This document shows, piece by piece, positions 1-8,741 of a stretch of 64,000 nt of DNA (positions are counted from its first letter, which is position 1; every line of letters begins with the position of its first letter). The DNA is from an uncultured Ignavibacteriota bacterium. GTDB lineage: Bacteria; Bacteroidota; Ignavibacteria; Palsa-1295. A program made the translations under genes and the position numbers. The notes under the pieces were generated by a model. That model ran no database searches, had not been told where the DNA came from, and saw only the letters and a list, made by a program, of their open reading frames with translations. The stretch is taken from assembly GCA_903900335.1 (NCBI GenBank), contig CAIUMP010000008.1:46732-110731 (forward strand), read 5' to 3'.

Positions 1-735
1 CATGCGCGGGGTAAGCCGTTTCCCATTTTTCAATAAGAACAGCGCATTTCTGTCCTCAATCGGGATGATCCTTCCAGACCGTTCCTGAAGATAGCCACCA
101 ATCGCCTCGATCGCTTTTGCGCCGATCGGCACAACGCGCTGCTTGGAACCCTTGCCCGTTACGCGAACGGTCCCAGCACTTCTATCAAGATCTTGCATGT
201 CTATTGAGCACAATTCCGAGCGGCGAAGCCCGCTGGAATAAAGCAGTTCGATGACTGCCTGGTCGCGTAGCATCTCGAATTGACTCCGTGCGGCGCGGGG
301 GGTCCCGCCTGCTCCTCCTTCACGAACTGGCGGTGAAAGTATATCTGCCATGGTCCGCTCTGAGACGACATTTGGCAATCGCTTCTCCGATTTCGGCGTC
401 CGCACTAAGCGAGCGGCATTGAATGAGAAGACTTCTCGCTTTACCAAAAACTTTACAAATGACCGCACTGCAGCAAGCTTCCGTCCGATTGAACTTGCCT
501 TCATCCTGCCGTCATTGGCCATCAACTCTCCGGAAAGCACTTCGAGGTAGCGCCGTAATACTTTCAGGTCATCATGCGACCCTTCAAGTACCAAGCCCTC
601 CGATTTCAGTATTCGATACAGGTCAACGAGGTCGCCCTCGTATGCCTCGATCGTGAGCGGACTCGCTTCACGCTCGTGTTCGAGGTACTCTAAGAAGGCA
701 CGAAGCCAATGGGGGAAGTTATCGTAGAAATCCAC
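1..735 (-). CDS. Tyrosine recombinase, XerC/XerD type (partial, 3' end outside window)
   Basis: Site-specific recombinase that cuts and rejoins DNA through a tyrosine; XerC/D members resolve chromosome dimers at dif, others mobilise elements. The 245 visible codons start at GTG (735-733), the first possible start after an in-frame TGA. An N-terminal SAM-like DNA-binding domain covers about residues 5-105. The catalytic domain then shows the first catalytic arginine in SSGLRRSEL (R171) and the beta-hairpin lysine in GKGSKQR (K195). The HxxR box and nucleophilic tyrosine lie beyond the window edge, so integrity cannot be judged. It diverges from the gene at 832. The length and absence of phage-type N-terminal domains favour a Xer-type housekeeping enzyme, but an element integrase is not excluded. 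Confidence 0.9.
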   Translation of the reverse strand, partial: MDFYDNFPHWLRAFLEYLEHEREASPLTIEAYEGDLVDLYRILKSEGLVLEGSHDDLKVLRRYLEVLSGELMANDGRMKASSIGRKLAAVRSFVKFLVKREVFSFNAARLVRTPKSEKRLPNVVSERTMADILSPPVREGGAGGTPRAARSQFEMLRDQAVIELLYSSGLRRSELCSIDMQDLDRSAGTVRVTGKGSKQRVVPIGAKAIEAIGGYLQERSGRIIPIEDRNALFLLKNGKRLTPRM

Positions 736-771
736 GCTGGTAGAAGAGTCTGGTGCTCACTTTAGTTTGCA

Positions 772-787
772 TTAGGATTAATCCTAA
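772..787. promoter_or_regulatory. Perfect 16-bp palindrome between divergent genes
   Basis: TTAGGATTAATCCTAA is its own reverse complement. It sits 36 bp upstream of the GTG of the recombinase and 44 bp upstream of the ATG at 832, where an operator for a dimeric repressor or activator of either gene would be expected. No regulator gene is adjacent. It lacks the two 11-bp half-sites of a dif site. Confidence 0.45.
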
Positions 788-831
788 GATTGTGTTCGTT
801 CATCTATAGGTAGTCGCACCAACAAGATTCT

Positions 832-2415
832 ATGAAACTCCGCACAATTCTATTCCTTGTACTGCTCCCCCTACTTGCGCAAGCGCAGCCACCCAACCAA
901 GAGCTATCGAAGACCTTGCTCTTCAACAGCGAGCCCTATATAGCGATGAACCCAACGAACACAAGCAATCTCACCGTCGCCTGGATGTCTCTGACGGCCG
1001 CGACGCTCACGATAGAGATCCGTACTCGCACGAGCTTTGATGGAGGCGTCACCTGGAGCGAGCCTGACGTGCTGCCACACCAAAATGCCCGGTATACATC
1101 GGCCGATGTTTCTATGGCGTGGCGTAATGATGGCGTGCTGTTTCTTAGTTACGTTGATTATCTTGACAATCATGATTCCTCCTCCGGCGGGGTGTATGTT
1201 GTTTCTTCGACAAATAGTGGATTGAATTGGTCCGCCCCCGTAAAGGCAATTGATGCAAATGAGAATACCGATATTCCCATCGACCGACCGTGGATCGTTG
1301 TAGATAACGGTACAACGGCAAGCGCGGGCCATCTCTACATCACTTCGAAACCCGCGCCGTGGAATCCGTTGCCGAATCATACCTATGTCACGCGCTCGCT
1401 CGATAGTGGCAGAAGTTGGAGCCCGCTTACCACGCTCGATACAACAGGGTATTCTGCTCTCCTCCTCAAAGCGCCAATGAGTTCTCCCACTGTCGCCAAT
1501 GATGGGATGTTGAACATCGTTTTCCCATATATCGGAAATTCAAGTGGCGGATTTGCGCTTGCAACATCAACGAATGGCGGCGCCACGTTCTCGCGCTCCA
1601 AAGTGCTACGGCCAACGTTTACGGGAGATACGCTCTACAAAGATGGGTACCGACTTATCGCCGATCCATCGAACGCACCGCATCTCGTGCTCGTGTGGCC
1701 CGACGTGCGTGATGGCGATAACGATGTTTATTCTTCGACATCGTTCGATGCGGGAGCAACGTGGTCTGTTCCTCTGCGTGTCAATGATGATGCTGCGGGC
1801 AACGGCGTGGTGCAGGATATGCTCTGGCCAACGTTCGCGAATGATGGGACGCTCGCCGTTGTGTGGCGAGATAGGCGAAATGGTGTTGGCACCGGATATT
1901 CATCATCCACCAATACCTATTACGCCTACTCTCGTGATGGCGGCAGAAGCTTCTCGAAGAATTTCCGGATGAGCGACTCCACCGCACCGCACGAAACAGC
2001 GTTGGATCAAGCTGGCAACGACTTCATGTCGGCCGTACTCCAGAACGACACGCTCTACGCCGTCTGGGGCGACACACGCACGACCCGCGTGCAAATCTAT
2101 TTCGGGAAGGTTGAGCTTGGTGGGAAGAGTTGGGTGGAGATGCAATCGCTCAGTGAATCACCACATTCACTAACGCTCTCGCCGAATCCTACTACCGGCA
2201 TCGAGACTCTGTCGTTTTACTTGTCGAAGCCATCAGAATGTAGGGTGCTCCTTTATAACTCAATCGGTGTGGTAGTAAGAACACTATCAAACGAATTGTA
2301 TGAAGCCGGACATCACACACTCTCGTTTTCGACAGTGGGATTGGCCAAAGGGGACTACGTTGTGAACCTGTTAACTGAAGCCGAGATGCAATCTGCAAAC
2401 GTCGCTATAAGGTAG
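832..2415 (+). CDS. Secreted sialidase-fold (Asp-box) protein with T9SS sorting domain
   Basis: A 527-residue exported protein. Residues 1-19 form a signal peptide (basic start, LFLVLLPLL core, AQAQ cleavage region). The body is a beta-propeller with repeated Asp-boxes (S-x-D-x-G-x-x-W/F), for example SFDGGVTW, STNSGLNW, SLDSGRSW, SFDAGATW and SRDGGRSF. Residues about 445-527 are a T9SS type A sorting domain (LSPNPTTG, then beta strands ending GDYVVNLL), which directs passage across the outer membrane and surface attachment. Asp-boxes occur in sialidases but also in many non-enzymatic propellers, and I do not see a convincing arginine triad, so no sialidase activity is claimed. It converges with the next gene, leaving 19 bp between them. 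Confidence 0.85.
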   Translation: MKLRTILFLVLLPLLAQAQPPNQELSKTLLFNSEPYIAMNPTNTSNLTVAWMSLTAATLTIEIRTRTSFDGGVTWSEPDVLPHQNARYTSADVSMAWRNDGVLFLSYVDYLDNHDSSSGGVYVVSSTNSGLNWSAPVKAIDANENTDIPIDRPWIVVDNGTTASAGHLYITSKPAPWNPLPNHTYVTRSLDSGRSWSPLTTLDTTGYSALLLKAPMSSPTVANDGMLNIVFPYIGNSSGGFALATSTNGGATFSRSKVLRPTFTGDTLYKDGYRLIADPSNAPHLVLVWPDVRDGDNDVYSSTSFDAGATWSVPLRVNDDAAGNGVVQDMLWPTFANDGTLAVVWRDRRNGVGTGYSSSTNTYYAYSRDGGRSFSKNFRMSDSTAPHETALDQAGNDFMSAVLQNDTLYAVWGDTRTTRVQIYFGKVELGGKSWVEMQSLSESPHSLTLSPNPTTGIETLSFYLSKPSECRVLLYNSIGVVVRTLSNELYEAGHHTLSFSTVGLAKGDYVVNLLTEAEMQSANVAIR

Positions 2416-2434
2416 CGAAATAATTTTGCGAAAT

Positions 2435-4498
2435 TCAACGAAGGACCATCACGGGCTTCTGGGCAAGTTTCGCACCACACCGCAGTTGCAGCATGTACAT
2501 TCCCGCTGGCAACGGTAGCATATTCAGCGAAGCGTTTCCCGTGCCCTCCGCTTGACACGATAACATTCGCTCACCGAGGGCATTGTAAAGCGTTAACATT
2601 CCCTTCTCATCGCCAGAGTCATAAGTCAACGTGATTTTCTCACTTACTGGATTCGGTCGTACTTGAAGTGACATGGCTGACTTTTCTGACGAATGAACCG
2701 CGACAGCACTATTCGCCCAGGAAATATCCGCACGATAGACACCACCGCTCTTTGTGCCCGCAAAGAGTTCTGTCCCAATCACACCAAGTGCATACACGGA
2801 TGAATCACGTAGGCCATCGTTTGCTTGGGTCCAGGAATCACCCTTGTTGCCTGAGAAATAGACACCGTTCTGGGTTCCTGCAAATATCGTCGATCCGAAA
2901 TTAATAATTGAACTCACAAGTTTGGGCCCGATCTTGACGATGGTCCACGTCCTTCCGCTATCGGACGAACGATGAATTCCACCGATACCTGCGAAGAGGC
3001 TTCCATTGCAAAAATCGAGAGCATGTACGTACGAATCCTGTCTCGTCCAATAATTTGCGCTCCATGAGATACCATTGTCCGATGAGAAGTCAGTACCATT
3101 GACCGTTCCACCGAACACGAAAGGGCCAAAGTCAACAAGAGAGACTATTTCATTTAGGGAATCCACGCGTATCCAGTCTTTGCCGGAATCAGCCGATCGC
3201 TCCACACCATCAGAGGTTCCAGCGAACAGCACATCGGCAACCACGAGAAGCGCTGACACTCGAGTATCATAAGTGCCGAAACCTCTCACGTGCGTCCATG
3301 GAGTTGAAAACCCTGTACTGGCAAAAAGCCCACCTCCGTCAGTCCCAGCAAATACCACCTGACCCAACACAGCAGTGGATCTCACATAGGTATTTCCTAA
3401 ATTGACCCCTAATTTTTGCCAGTAGGAATTGTCACTGTAACCACGATACACACCTCCGCCGTACACTCCCGCATACAATGTATCACCAACGTTCACGAAG
3501 GCATCGACGTAAGAGAGGCAAATTCCGAGGCTCGAATTAGCCCAGGTAGCCCCAGAGTCAAAAGAACGGAAGACGCCACCATCCGTCGCTGCAAACATCG
3601 TTGACCCGAGCATTGCCGTTGCCCTTACAGACGGACTCGGTAAATTCAGCACACGCGACCACGTGTCCCCCAAGTCTGTTGAGTGGTATAATCCACTATC
3701 CCCAGCATCCATCGCAAATAGGGAAGCTCCATTTGCAGCAATCGCCAATGGCATGTGAATCGTCACAGAACCAGGAATGGATTTCCACGAAAATCCAGAG
3801 TCAGATGAACGGTAGATACTGTCACCTCGGGAAATAGCAAAAATGGTAGTTCCTATGGTCATAATACCGGTGACTGGTACCCACGAATGCATTCCCTCCC
3901 CGGATCGCGACCAGGTGCCTCCATCATCCATTGAGCGCCAAACACCACCATACGCCCCGGCCATTTGATCTCCTACCGTCCCCGCCAAAACGATATTGCC
4001 AACGACCGCTAGGCTGTAGATTTCCCAATTTATGAGCCCGGTATTGACTCGATCCCACGTATCGCCTTGATCCCTGGAGCGATAGATTCCGCTGTCCTTC
4101 GTGCCAATGAATAGTGAGGAGGCGGAGTATGCAATTGAGGTAACGCACCAGTGCGTCAAAACAGTGTTCATCCTCATCCAGGAATCTCCGCTCGACGTTG
4201 AACGGAATAAACCACTGTCGGTTGCCGCATACACAAAGTTGCCCTTCGCTTCAAGTGCGTTGACGGTGATGCGATTCAGCCCACTGTCCGATTCGTACCA
4301 AAACGCACCGTTATTGGTCGAACGGTAAACACCGCCAGTAAGTAATCCGGCATAAACCCTAGGACTACTAACGGCGAAACACGAAATATTGCCTCCATAC
4401 GGGCCATTAGTCTGCTGCCAATGGAGGGTTTGTCCCACGGCTGCCTTCGTAACGCAAGCGAGAGTAAGGAGAAGGGTCTTAGTAAGTAGTGATCGCAT
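2435..4498 (-). CDS. Secreted Asp-box (YCF48/sortilin-like) propeller with T9SS sorting domain
   Basis: A 687-residue exported protein. The signal peptide is about residues 1-22 (LLTKTLLLTLACVTKAAVGQ). About eleven Asp-box repeats are spread through residues 40-590, such as STSSGDSW, SRDQGDTW, SSDSGFSW, SFDSGATW and SSDSGRTW, each followed by a strand of the VFAGT/LFAGT type. This pattern resembles the YCF48/sortilin ten-bladed propellers found in large secreted proteins of this phylum. The last about 85 residues (RPNPVSEKITL ... GMYMLQL) form a T9SS type A sorting domain. Function unknown; surface binding or scaffolding is likely by fold. Related in design, though not closely in sequence, to the proteins at 832 and 34817. 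Confidence 0.82.
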   Translation of the reverse strand: MRSLLTKTLLLTLACVTKAAVGQTLHWQQTNGPYGGNISCFAVSSPRVYAGLLTGGVYRSTNNGAFWYESDSGLNRITVNALEAKGNFVYAATDSGLFRSTSSGDSWMRMNTVLTHWCVTSIAYSASSLFIGTKDSGIYRSRDQGDTWDRVNTGLINWEIYSLAVVGNIVLAGTVGDQMAGAYGGVWRSMDDGGTWSRSGEGMHSWVPVTGIMTIGTTIFAISRGDSIYRSSDSGFSWKSIPGSVTIHMPLAIAANGASLFAMDAGDSGLYHSTDLGDTWSRVLNLPSPSVRATAMLGSTMFAATDGGVFRSFDSGATWANSSLGICLSYVDAFVNVGDTLYAGVYGGGVYRGYSDNSYWQKLGVNLGNTYVRSTAVLGQVVFAGTDGGGLFASTGFSTPWTHVRGFGTYDTRVSALLVVADVLFAGTSDGVERSADSGKDWIRVDSLNEIVSLVDFGPFVFGGTVNGTDFSSDNGISWSANYWTRQDSYVHALDFCNGSLFAGIGGIHRSSDSGRTWTIVKIGPKLVSSIINFGSTIFAGTQNGVYFSGNKGDSWTQANDGLRDSSVYALGVIGTELFAGTKSGGVYRADISWANSAVAVHSSEKSAMSLQVRPNPVSEKITLTYDSGDEKGMLTLYNALGERMLSCQAEGTGNASLNMLPLPAGMYMLQLRCGAKLAQKPVMVLR

Positions 4499-4602
4499 GA
4501 GGTATTAACGGACAACTTCTCTATAGAAGAACCGCGAACCCTCAAAAGGTAACAGACAAAACTAGAATTTTCTTCGGGGCGGCTTTGCTGACCCCACAAG
4601 CA

Positions 4603-5484
4603 CTATTTCCCCCCGCCTGTGATCGTCGAGATCAACCGCTCGACGTAAGTCTTCTGCTCCCTTGGGACCTTCTCCTCGTTGGCGGTGATGGCGTTCTTGA
4701 GTTGAGCGCCGGTCAGGCCGAAACGGCGCTCGCGGCGTTGGTAATCACGGATGGCATCGTAGAGATTCTCGCGGCGGAAGTCGGGCCAGAAGGTTTTCGT
4801 CACGTGAATCTCGCTGTAGGCAAGCTCCCAAAGCAGAAAGTTCGACAGACGCATCTCGCCGCTTGTGCGAATGAGCAGATCGGGATCGGGAATCGCAGAT
4901 GTTGTAAGATATGAACGGAAGATGTCGTCCGAAATATCTTCCGGGGAGATCTTCCCTCGGCGTACATCGAGCGCAAGCGATTGTATCGCGCGGACAATAT
5001 CCCAACGTCCAGAATAACTTAGTGCAAGTGTGAGCGTGAGTCCCTTGTTTTGAGAGGTCTTCTCGATCGCTTCTCCCAACTCCTGTTGTACTATCGCCGG
5101 CAGCGCGTTTATCTGTCCGATGGCGTTCAGTCGCACACCATTTTCGAGCATCTCCTCCATCTCATCGCGGAGCATCTTCCGCAGCAGCCGGAAGAGCATC
5201 GACACCTCGCGCTTCGGGCGCTTCCAGTTCTCGGTGCTAAAGGCATAGACGGTGAGGAAGTCGATGCCCAACTCGCGGGAGGAGCGTGTCACGTCGCGCA
5301 GACTAACAATACCCGCCTGATGTCCCGCCGCGCGCGGAAGTCCACGCTCCTCGGCCCAGCGTCCGTTGCCATCCATGATGACTGCTATATGCTTCGGCAG
5401 TTTGCCCGTTGCGCGCAGTTCGTGCTGGACGATCTTGTCGTCGGGGTTTTGATGGTAATTGTCGGGTCCTAAGAATCTTCCCAC
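4603..5484 (-). CDS. uppS: Isoprenyl transferase (undecaprenyl diphosphate synthase)
   Basis: Condenses isopentenyl diphosphate units in cis onto farnesyl diphosphate to make the C55 lipid carrier for peptidoglycan and other envelope glycans; cytosolic or membrane-associated. The 293 residues carry the diagnostic HIAVIMDGNGRWA motif with the catalytic Asp at 38, then GH, YAFSTENWKRP around residue 80-90, and the C-terminal DLLIRTSGEMRLSNFL and WPDF motifs. The N-terminus is about 30 residues longer than in the E. coli enzyme; a later start near the conserved LPKHIAV block cannot be excluded. It leads a minus-strand envelope group with the glmM-like gene 101 bp upstream, and murI further on. 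Confidence 0.95.
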   Translation of the reverse strand: MGRFLGPDNYHQNPDDKIVQHELRATGKLPKHIAVIMDGNGRWAEERGLPRAAGHQAGIVSLRDVTRSSRELGIDFLTVYAFSTENWKRPKREVSMLFRLLRKMLRDEMEEMLENGVRLNAIGQINALPAIVQQELGEAIEKTSQNKGLTLTLALSYSGRWDIVRAIQSLALDVRRGKISPEDISDDIFRSYLTTSAIPDPDLLIRTSGEMRLSNFLLWELAYSEIHVTKTFWPDFRRENLYDAIRDYQRRERRFGLTGAQLKNAITANEEKVPREQKTYVERLISTITGGGK

Positions 5485-5585
5485 GATTGAACGGAATTAG
5501 TGCGTGAACTCACAGGGGCGTAGATGGGCTACGCAGAGACAAAGAATAAGTTGCGGTCGAAAAGAATGGTTCGAGCCCAAGCAGC

Positions 5586-6953
5586 TCACAGCGCAGCCTT
5601 CGCTTCTATGACAATCTGCTCTGCTTCCTCCCGCGTCGGTGCCTCCACGATAATCCGTATAATCGGCTCCGTATTGCTCGCCCGCGCGTGAAGCCACGAC
5701 CGCTCGAAGTCAAAGCGGATGCCATCTTCGCTGTTTACTCTTTGAGCGCGAGGCGCGAACGTATTAGATAACGCAGATAGAACAGACTTAACTTGATCGA
5801 GGCTCGTCAATTCTATCTTCGACTTCACGATCTCATACTGCGGCAACTCCTTCTTCTTCGCAGAGATCGGTCCATCAAACTCCGCGAGCGCAGAGAGCGC
5901 AAGTGCAACACCGACGAGCGAATCGCGCCCCAAATGAACACTCGGTAGAATCACTCCACCGCTGCCTTCGCCTCCGATAATTGCCTGAGTATCGCGCATC
6001 TTCTTCGCGACGTTGATCTCTCCGACCGGTGTGCGCAGCGCTGTCGCACCATGCTTCTCCGCCATATCTTCGACCGCCCGTGTCGTCGAAAGATTAACAA
6101 CCACAAATTGCCCTCGCGAAGAATGCTTTAGTACGTGTTCTATGCATAGTACAATCGTATTCTCTTCACTGAACGGCTCGCCGTTCTCCATCATCAGCAC
6201 GAGGCGATCTGCATCAGGATCGACAACGATGCCAAGGTCTGCCTTCTCGCGGAGAATAGCTTGCTTTAGTGATGTGAGGTTCTCGGGTATCGGTTCGGGG
6301 CGATGCGGGAAGATGCCGGATGCATCACAATGCAGCTCGATGATATCTGTGACGCCGAGGCTTCGAAGTAAGCGTGGTTGAATGACTGAGCCAGATGCAT
6401 TGACTGCATCGAGAACCACACGGAAGCTCTTCTTCGCAATCCTCTCTCGCTTGACGAAGGGAATATCAAGAACAGCTTGCAGATGCTCGTCGATGAAATT
6501 ACGTCCATCTATCACATCCCCAAATTCTTCCGCGATGACTGGCTGCGCGGAGGACGAATCGTAGATGTCCCACAATCGCTTGTTCTCATCGGCATCCAGA
6601 AAAAGCCCGGTCCCCGCAATGAACTTCATTCCATTCCACTCGCCGGGGTTGTGGCTTGCGGTAATACTAATGCCTCCGACGACATCCAATTTAAACTCCG
6701 CCGCCATCTGCACCGTCGGCGTCGGCACCATTCCGAGCGCCATTACGTCACAACCACACGATGCAAGCGTTTGAATGCACAACTCGTAAAAGTGAACACC
6801 GCCAAGCCGACCATCATAGCCAACCGCGACGGTGCCTTTGTTGTCATTGTATCTTGCGAAGCTTGCGGCGTAGCGCGCAACAACTTCAGCGGAAAGACCA
6901 GAGTCGTCCGTGCCAACAGTACCGCGAAGACCGGAGATGGAGCGTAAAAGCAT
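5586..6953 (-). CDS. glmM: Phosphoglucosamine mutase-like alpha-D-phosphohexomutase
   Basis: Interconverts glucosamine-6-phosphate and glucosamine-1-phosphate on the way to UDP-GlcNAc. The start is set at the ATG 6953-6951, giving MLLRSISGLRGTVG, the usual N-terminus; a longer frame reaching 7043 would run into the neighbouring gene. The phosphoserine loop ITASHNPGEWNGMKF has Ser at 100, the metal loop is DPDADRL, the sugar-binding loop is GGEGSGGV, and the phosphate-binding loop is RASNTEPIIRI near the C-terminus. At 455 residues the size fits. Phosphomannomutase activity cannot be excluded from sequence, since the serine loop lacks the YxDNG form of classical GlmM. Confidence 0.85.
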   Translation of the reverse strand: MLLRSISGLRGTVGTDDSGLSAEVVARYAASFARYNDNKGTVAVGYDGRLGGVHFYELCIQTLASCGCDVMALGMVPTPTVQMAAEFKLDVVGGISITASHNPGEWNGMKFIAGTGLFLDADENKRLWDIYDSSSAQPVIAEEFGDVIDGRNFIDEHLQAVLDIPFVKRERIAKKSFRVVLDAVNASGSVIQPRLLRSLGVTDIIELHCDASGIFPHRPEPIPENLTSLKQAILREKADLGIVVDPDADRLVLMMENGEPFSEENTIVLCIEHVLKHSSRGQFVVVNLSTTRAVEDMAEKHGATALRTPVGEINVAKKMRDTQAIIGGEGSGGVILPSVHLGRDSLVGVALALSALAEFDGPISAKKKELPQYEIVKSKIELTSLDQVKSVLSALSNTFAPRAQRVNSEDGIRFDFERSWLHARASNTEPIIRIIVEAPTREEAEQIVIEAKAAL

Positions 6954-6955
6954 AA

Positions 6956-7306
6956 TTAGATGTCTCGGGAGCGGAGGCCACCCGGTGTGAGGACGGAGAA
7001 ATGTCCAAGAAGTGCATCGCCCTCTGTTCGGACAATCGCACAAACGTGCTTTGCCCTTATTGGATAGGACAAGTTATGAAGTCGCAAGAATAGCACCCCA
7101 GCGGATGGAAGGTGATGAGAAAATACTAGTTCTCCGAAATCCTTATCGTTCGTTATCAACAACGAATTGGCTTCCATCGCATCCATCAAGACACGCGGAT
7201 CCTTGCTTCCCCGCACACCTTCTACGACCCAGGAAACCGTATGACCCTCCTCCAGAAGACTTCGAACCACTGTGGTGCCGATATTTTCATCCGCGAAAAT
7301 CCTCAT
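6956..7306 (-). CDS. DUF5615 PIN-like protein, putative toxin
   Basis: A 116-residue protein with the PIN-like DUF5615 layout: MRIFADENIG at the N-terminus (acidic D6, E7), SKDPRVLMDAM in the middle, then ITNDKDFGEL, the second acidic cluster. PIN-fold proteins are metal-dependent ribonucleases, and this family pairs with DUF433 proteins as presumed toxin-antitoxin modules. The start overlaps the stop of the DUF433 gene by four bases (ATGA), the usual translational coupling. The stop lies two bases before the glmM-like start, so the pair shares a transcription unit with a cell-wall gene. Nuclease activity is inferred from fold only. Confidence 0.85.
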   Translation of the reverse strand: MRIFADENIGTTVVRSLLEEGHTVSWVVEGVRGSKDPRVLMDAMEANSLLITNDKDFGELVFSHHLPSAGVLFLRLHNLSYPIRAKHVCAIVRTEGDALLGHFSVLTPGGLRSRDI

Positions 7307-7536
7307 GCATAATTGAGGAAAACTGGCATCACGGCCTCATGACGAATGACGGCACGTGCATATTCAAGCGCAGCATCAACACCTTCCTGCGTAAGGGATG
7401 GATATTCCTCCAGCATTTCCGCTATCGAATGGTGTGCTATCTCGTCGAGGATGAACTCGACGCTCAGGCGAGTCCCTTCGATGGTCGGCTTACCTACGAG
7501 AATGTTTGGATCGCAAATAATGCGTGGATTTGTCAT
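7303..7536 (-). CDS. DUF433 protein, putative antitoxin
   Basis: A 77-residue DUF433 protein. It shows the family core IICDPNILVGKPTIEGTRLSVEFIL, in its usual DPxIxxGKPxIxGTR form, then EEYPSLTQEGVDAALEYA. DUF433 is a small winged-helix-like domain related to VapB-type antitoxins. The chosen ATG at 7536 gives MTNPRIICDP; an upstream ATG at 7554 would add six residues. It is coupled to the downstream DUF5615 gene by a 4-base overlap, which supports an antitoxin-first order. No inverted repeat that would mark an autoregulatory operator was obvious upstream, apart from the hairpin at 7579-7604. Confidence 0.82.
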   Translation of the reverse strand: MTNPRIICDPNILVGKPTIEGTRLSVEFILDEIAHHSIAEMLEEYPSLTQEGVDAALEYARAVIRHEAVMPVFLNYA

Positions 7537-7578
7537 GCTACCGAATACGCACATTATGCTAAAACTGTTCCGATGCCG

Positions 7579-7604
7579 GGTAACGAGTCCAAATACTCGT
7601 TACC
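7579..7604. repeat. Perfect 10-bp inverted repeat
   Basis: GGTAACGAGT, six bases, ACTCGTTACC. It lies between the stop of floA (7626) and the start of the DUF433 gene (7536), all minus strand. No T-tract follows on either strand. It may be a weak terminator for floA or an operator for the toxin-antitoxin pair. Confidence 0.5.
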
Positions 7605-7625
7605 AGTTACTCATTCACTCGCTAT

Positions 7626-8645
7626 TTACGAGGATGTCTGCGTCGCGCCCGGCGAAGGTGTGGCACCCGAGTCCGGTGCGCCACCGTCGGCGATGGACTT
7701 GCGCATGTTGGTGTCGGCTTGCAGATTTTGCAGGTTGTAGTAATCGAGGACGCCGAGATGACCCGAACGGAATGCCTCCGCAATCGCCATCGGAATCTGC
7801 GCTTCGGACTCGACGAGCTTCGCGCGCATCTCCTGCACACGCGCCTTCATCTCCTGCTCGGATGCAACGGCAGCTGCGCGGCGCTCTTCTGCGCGTGAGC
7901 GCGCAATAATAAGCTCTGCCTGGGCCTGATCGCTCTGCAACTTTGCGCCGATGTTGTCGCCGATGAATACATCCGCGATGTCGATGGAGAGGATTTCAAA
8001 CGCGGTACCTGCGTCGAGTCCCTTGTCGAGCACAACTTTCGAAATCTTGTCGGGACGTTCTAATACTTCCTTGTGCGACTCCGCTGTGCCAATCGTGGTT
8101 ACAATACCTTCGCCAACGCGTGCGAGAATCGTTGCTTCGCCAGCTCCACCAACGAGGCGATCCAGATTCGCACGCACCGTAACGCGTGCGACTACGCGAA
8201 CCTGAATACCATTCTTCGCGACAGCCGGCACCTGAGGTGTTTCGATCACCTTTGGCGTGACCGAGAGCTTTACGGCCTCAAGCACATCACGTCCTGCGAG
8301 ATCGATTGCGGCAGCGCGGTTAAAATCAAGTTCGATGTTTGCTTTGGCCGCACTGATAAGCGCGTTCACGACACGTGGCACATTGCCTCCAGCGAGATAA
8401 TGCGCTTCCAGCTTTGGTATCTCCACAGGTATTCCCGCTTTGAACGCGGTGATCTTCGATCGCACAATCGTATCCGGTGGCACTTTGCGTAAACGCATTC
8501 CAACGAGATCGGAAAAAATACGAACGTGGACACCCGACGACAGCGCCGTGATCCAGAGTCCGAGCGGAATAAAGTATAAGAAGAGAACAAGGAAGAAAAG
8601 CGCTGCTACTACGATAAGTACCGCTGCTGGTCCGATGGCGTTCAT
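7626..8645 (-). CDS. floA: Flotillin-like protein FloA
   Basis: Membrane scaffold of bacterial functional microdomains. The 339 residues match the FloA (YqfA) family from end to end: an N-terminal membrane hairpin (residues 6-35, [23 protein letters not shown]) followed by an SPFH/band-7 region with [18 protein letters not shown] and [22 protein letters not shown]. An Ala/Glu-rich coiled segment ([17 protein letters not shown]) follows, then a short Gly/Pro-rich tail. Family members are usually about 330 residues, so the gene looks complete. In Bacillus FloA affects signalling, secretion and cell-wall synthesis; its place here beside murI, glmM-like and uppS fits an envelope role. Confidence 0.93.
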   Translation of the reverse strand: MNAIGPAAVLIVVAALFFLVLFLYFIPLGLWITALSSGVHVRIFSDLVGMRLRKVPPDTIVRSKITAFKAGIPVEIPKLEAHYLAGGNVPRVVNALISAAKANIELDFNRAAAIDLAGRDVLEAVKLSVTPKVIETPQVPAVAKNGIQVRVVARVTVRANLDRLVGGAGEATILARVGEGIVTTIGTAESHKEVLERPDKISKVVLDKGLDAGTAFEILSIDIADVFIGDNIGAKLQSDQAQAELIIARSRAEERRAAAVASEQEMKARVQEMRAKLVESEAQIPMAIAEAFRSGHLGVLDYYNLQNLQADTNMRKSIADGGAPDSGATPSPGATQTSS

Positions 8646-8708
8646 GGGTGGAAGTGCAAAGTGCTGAAATGCTGGAGTGAATTACTACGAAAATACGGGA
8701 TTTCCTAA

Positions 8709-8730
8709 CCCCGCATCCAAAAGCGAGGGG
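8709..8730 (-). terminator. Possible weak terminator after murI
   Basis: On the minus strand CCCCTCGC, an 8-base loop and GCGGGG form an interrupted stem 12 bases past the murI stop. No clear T-tract follows, so it may only attenuate transcription into floA. Confidence 0.3.
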
Positions 8731-8741
8731 CACCCTTTGAG

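Noticed and set aside
772..787. Palindrome next to a Xer-type recombinase as a dif or att site
   Set aside because: dif needs two different 11-bp arms with a 6-8 bp centre; this is a fully symmetric 16-mer.
832..2415. True sialidase
   Set aside because: Asp-boxes alone do not show activity; no arginine triad or RIP motif was identified.
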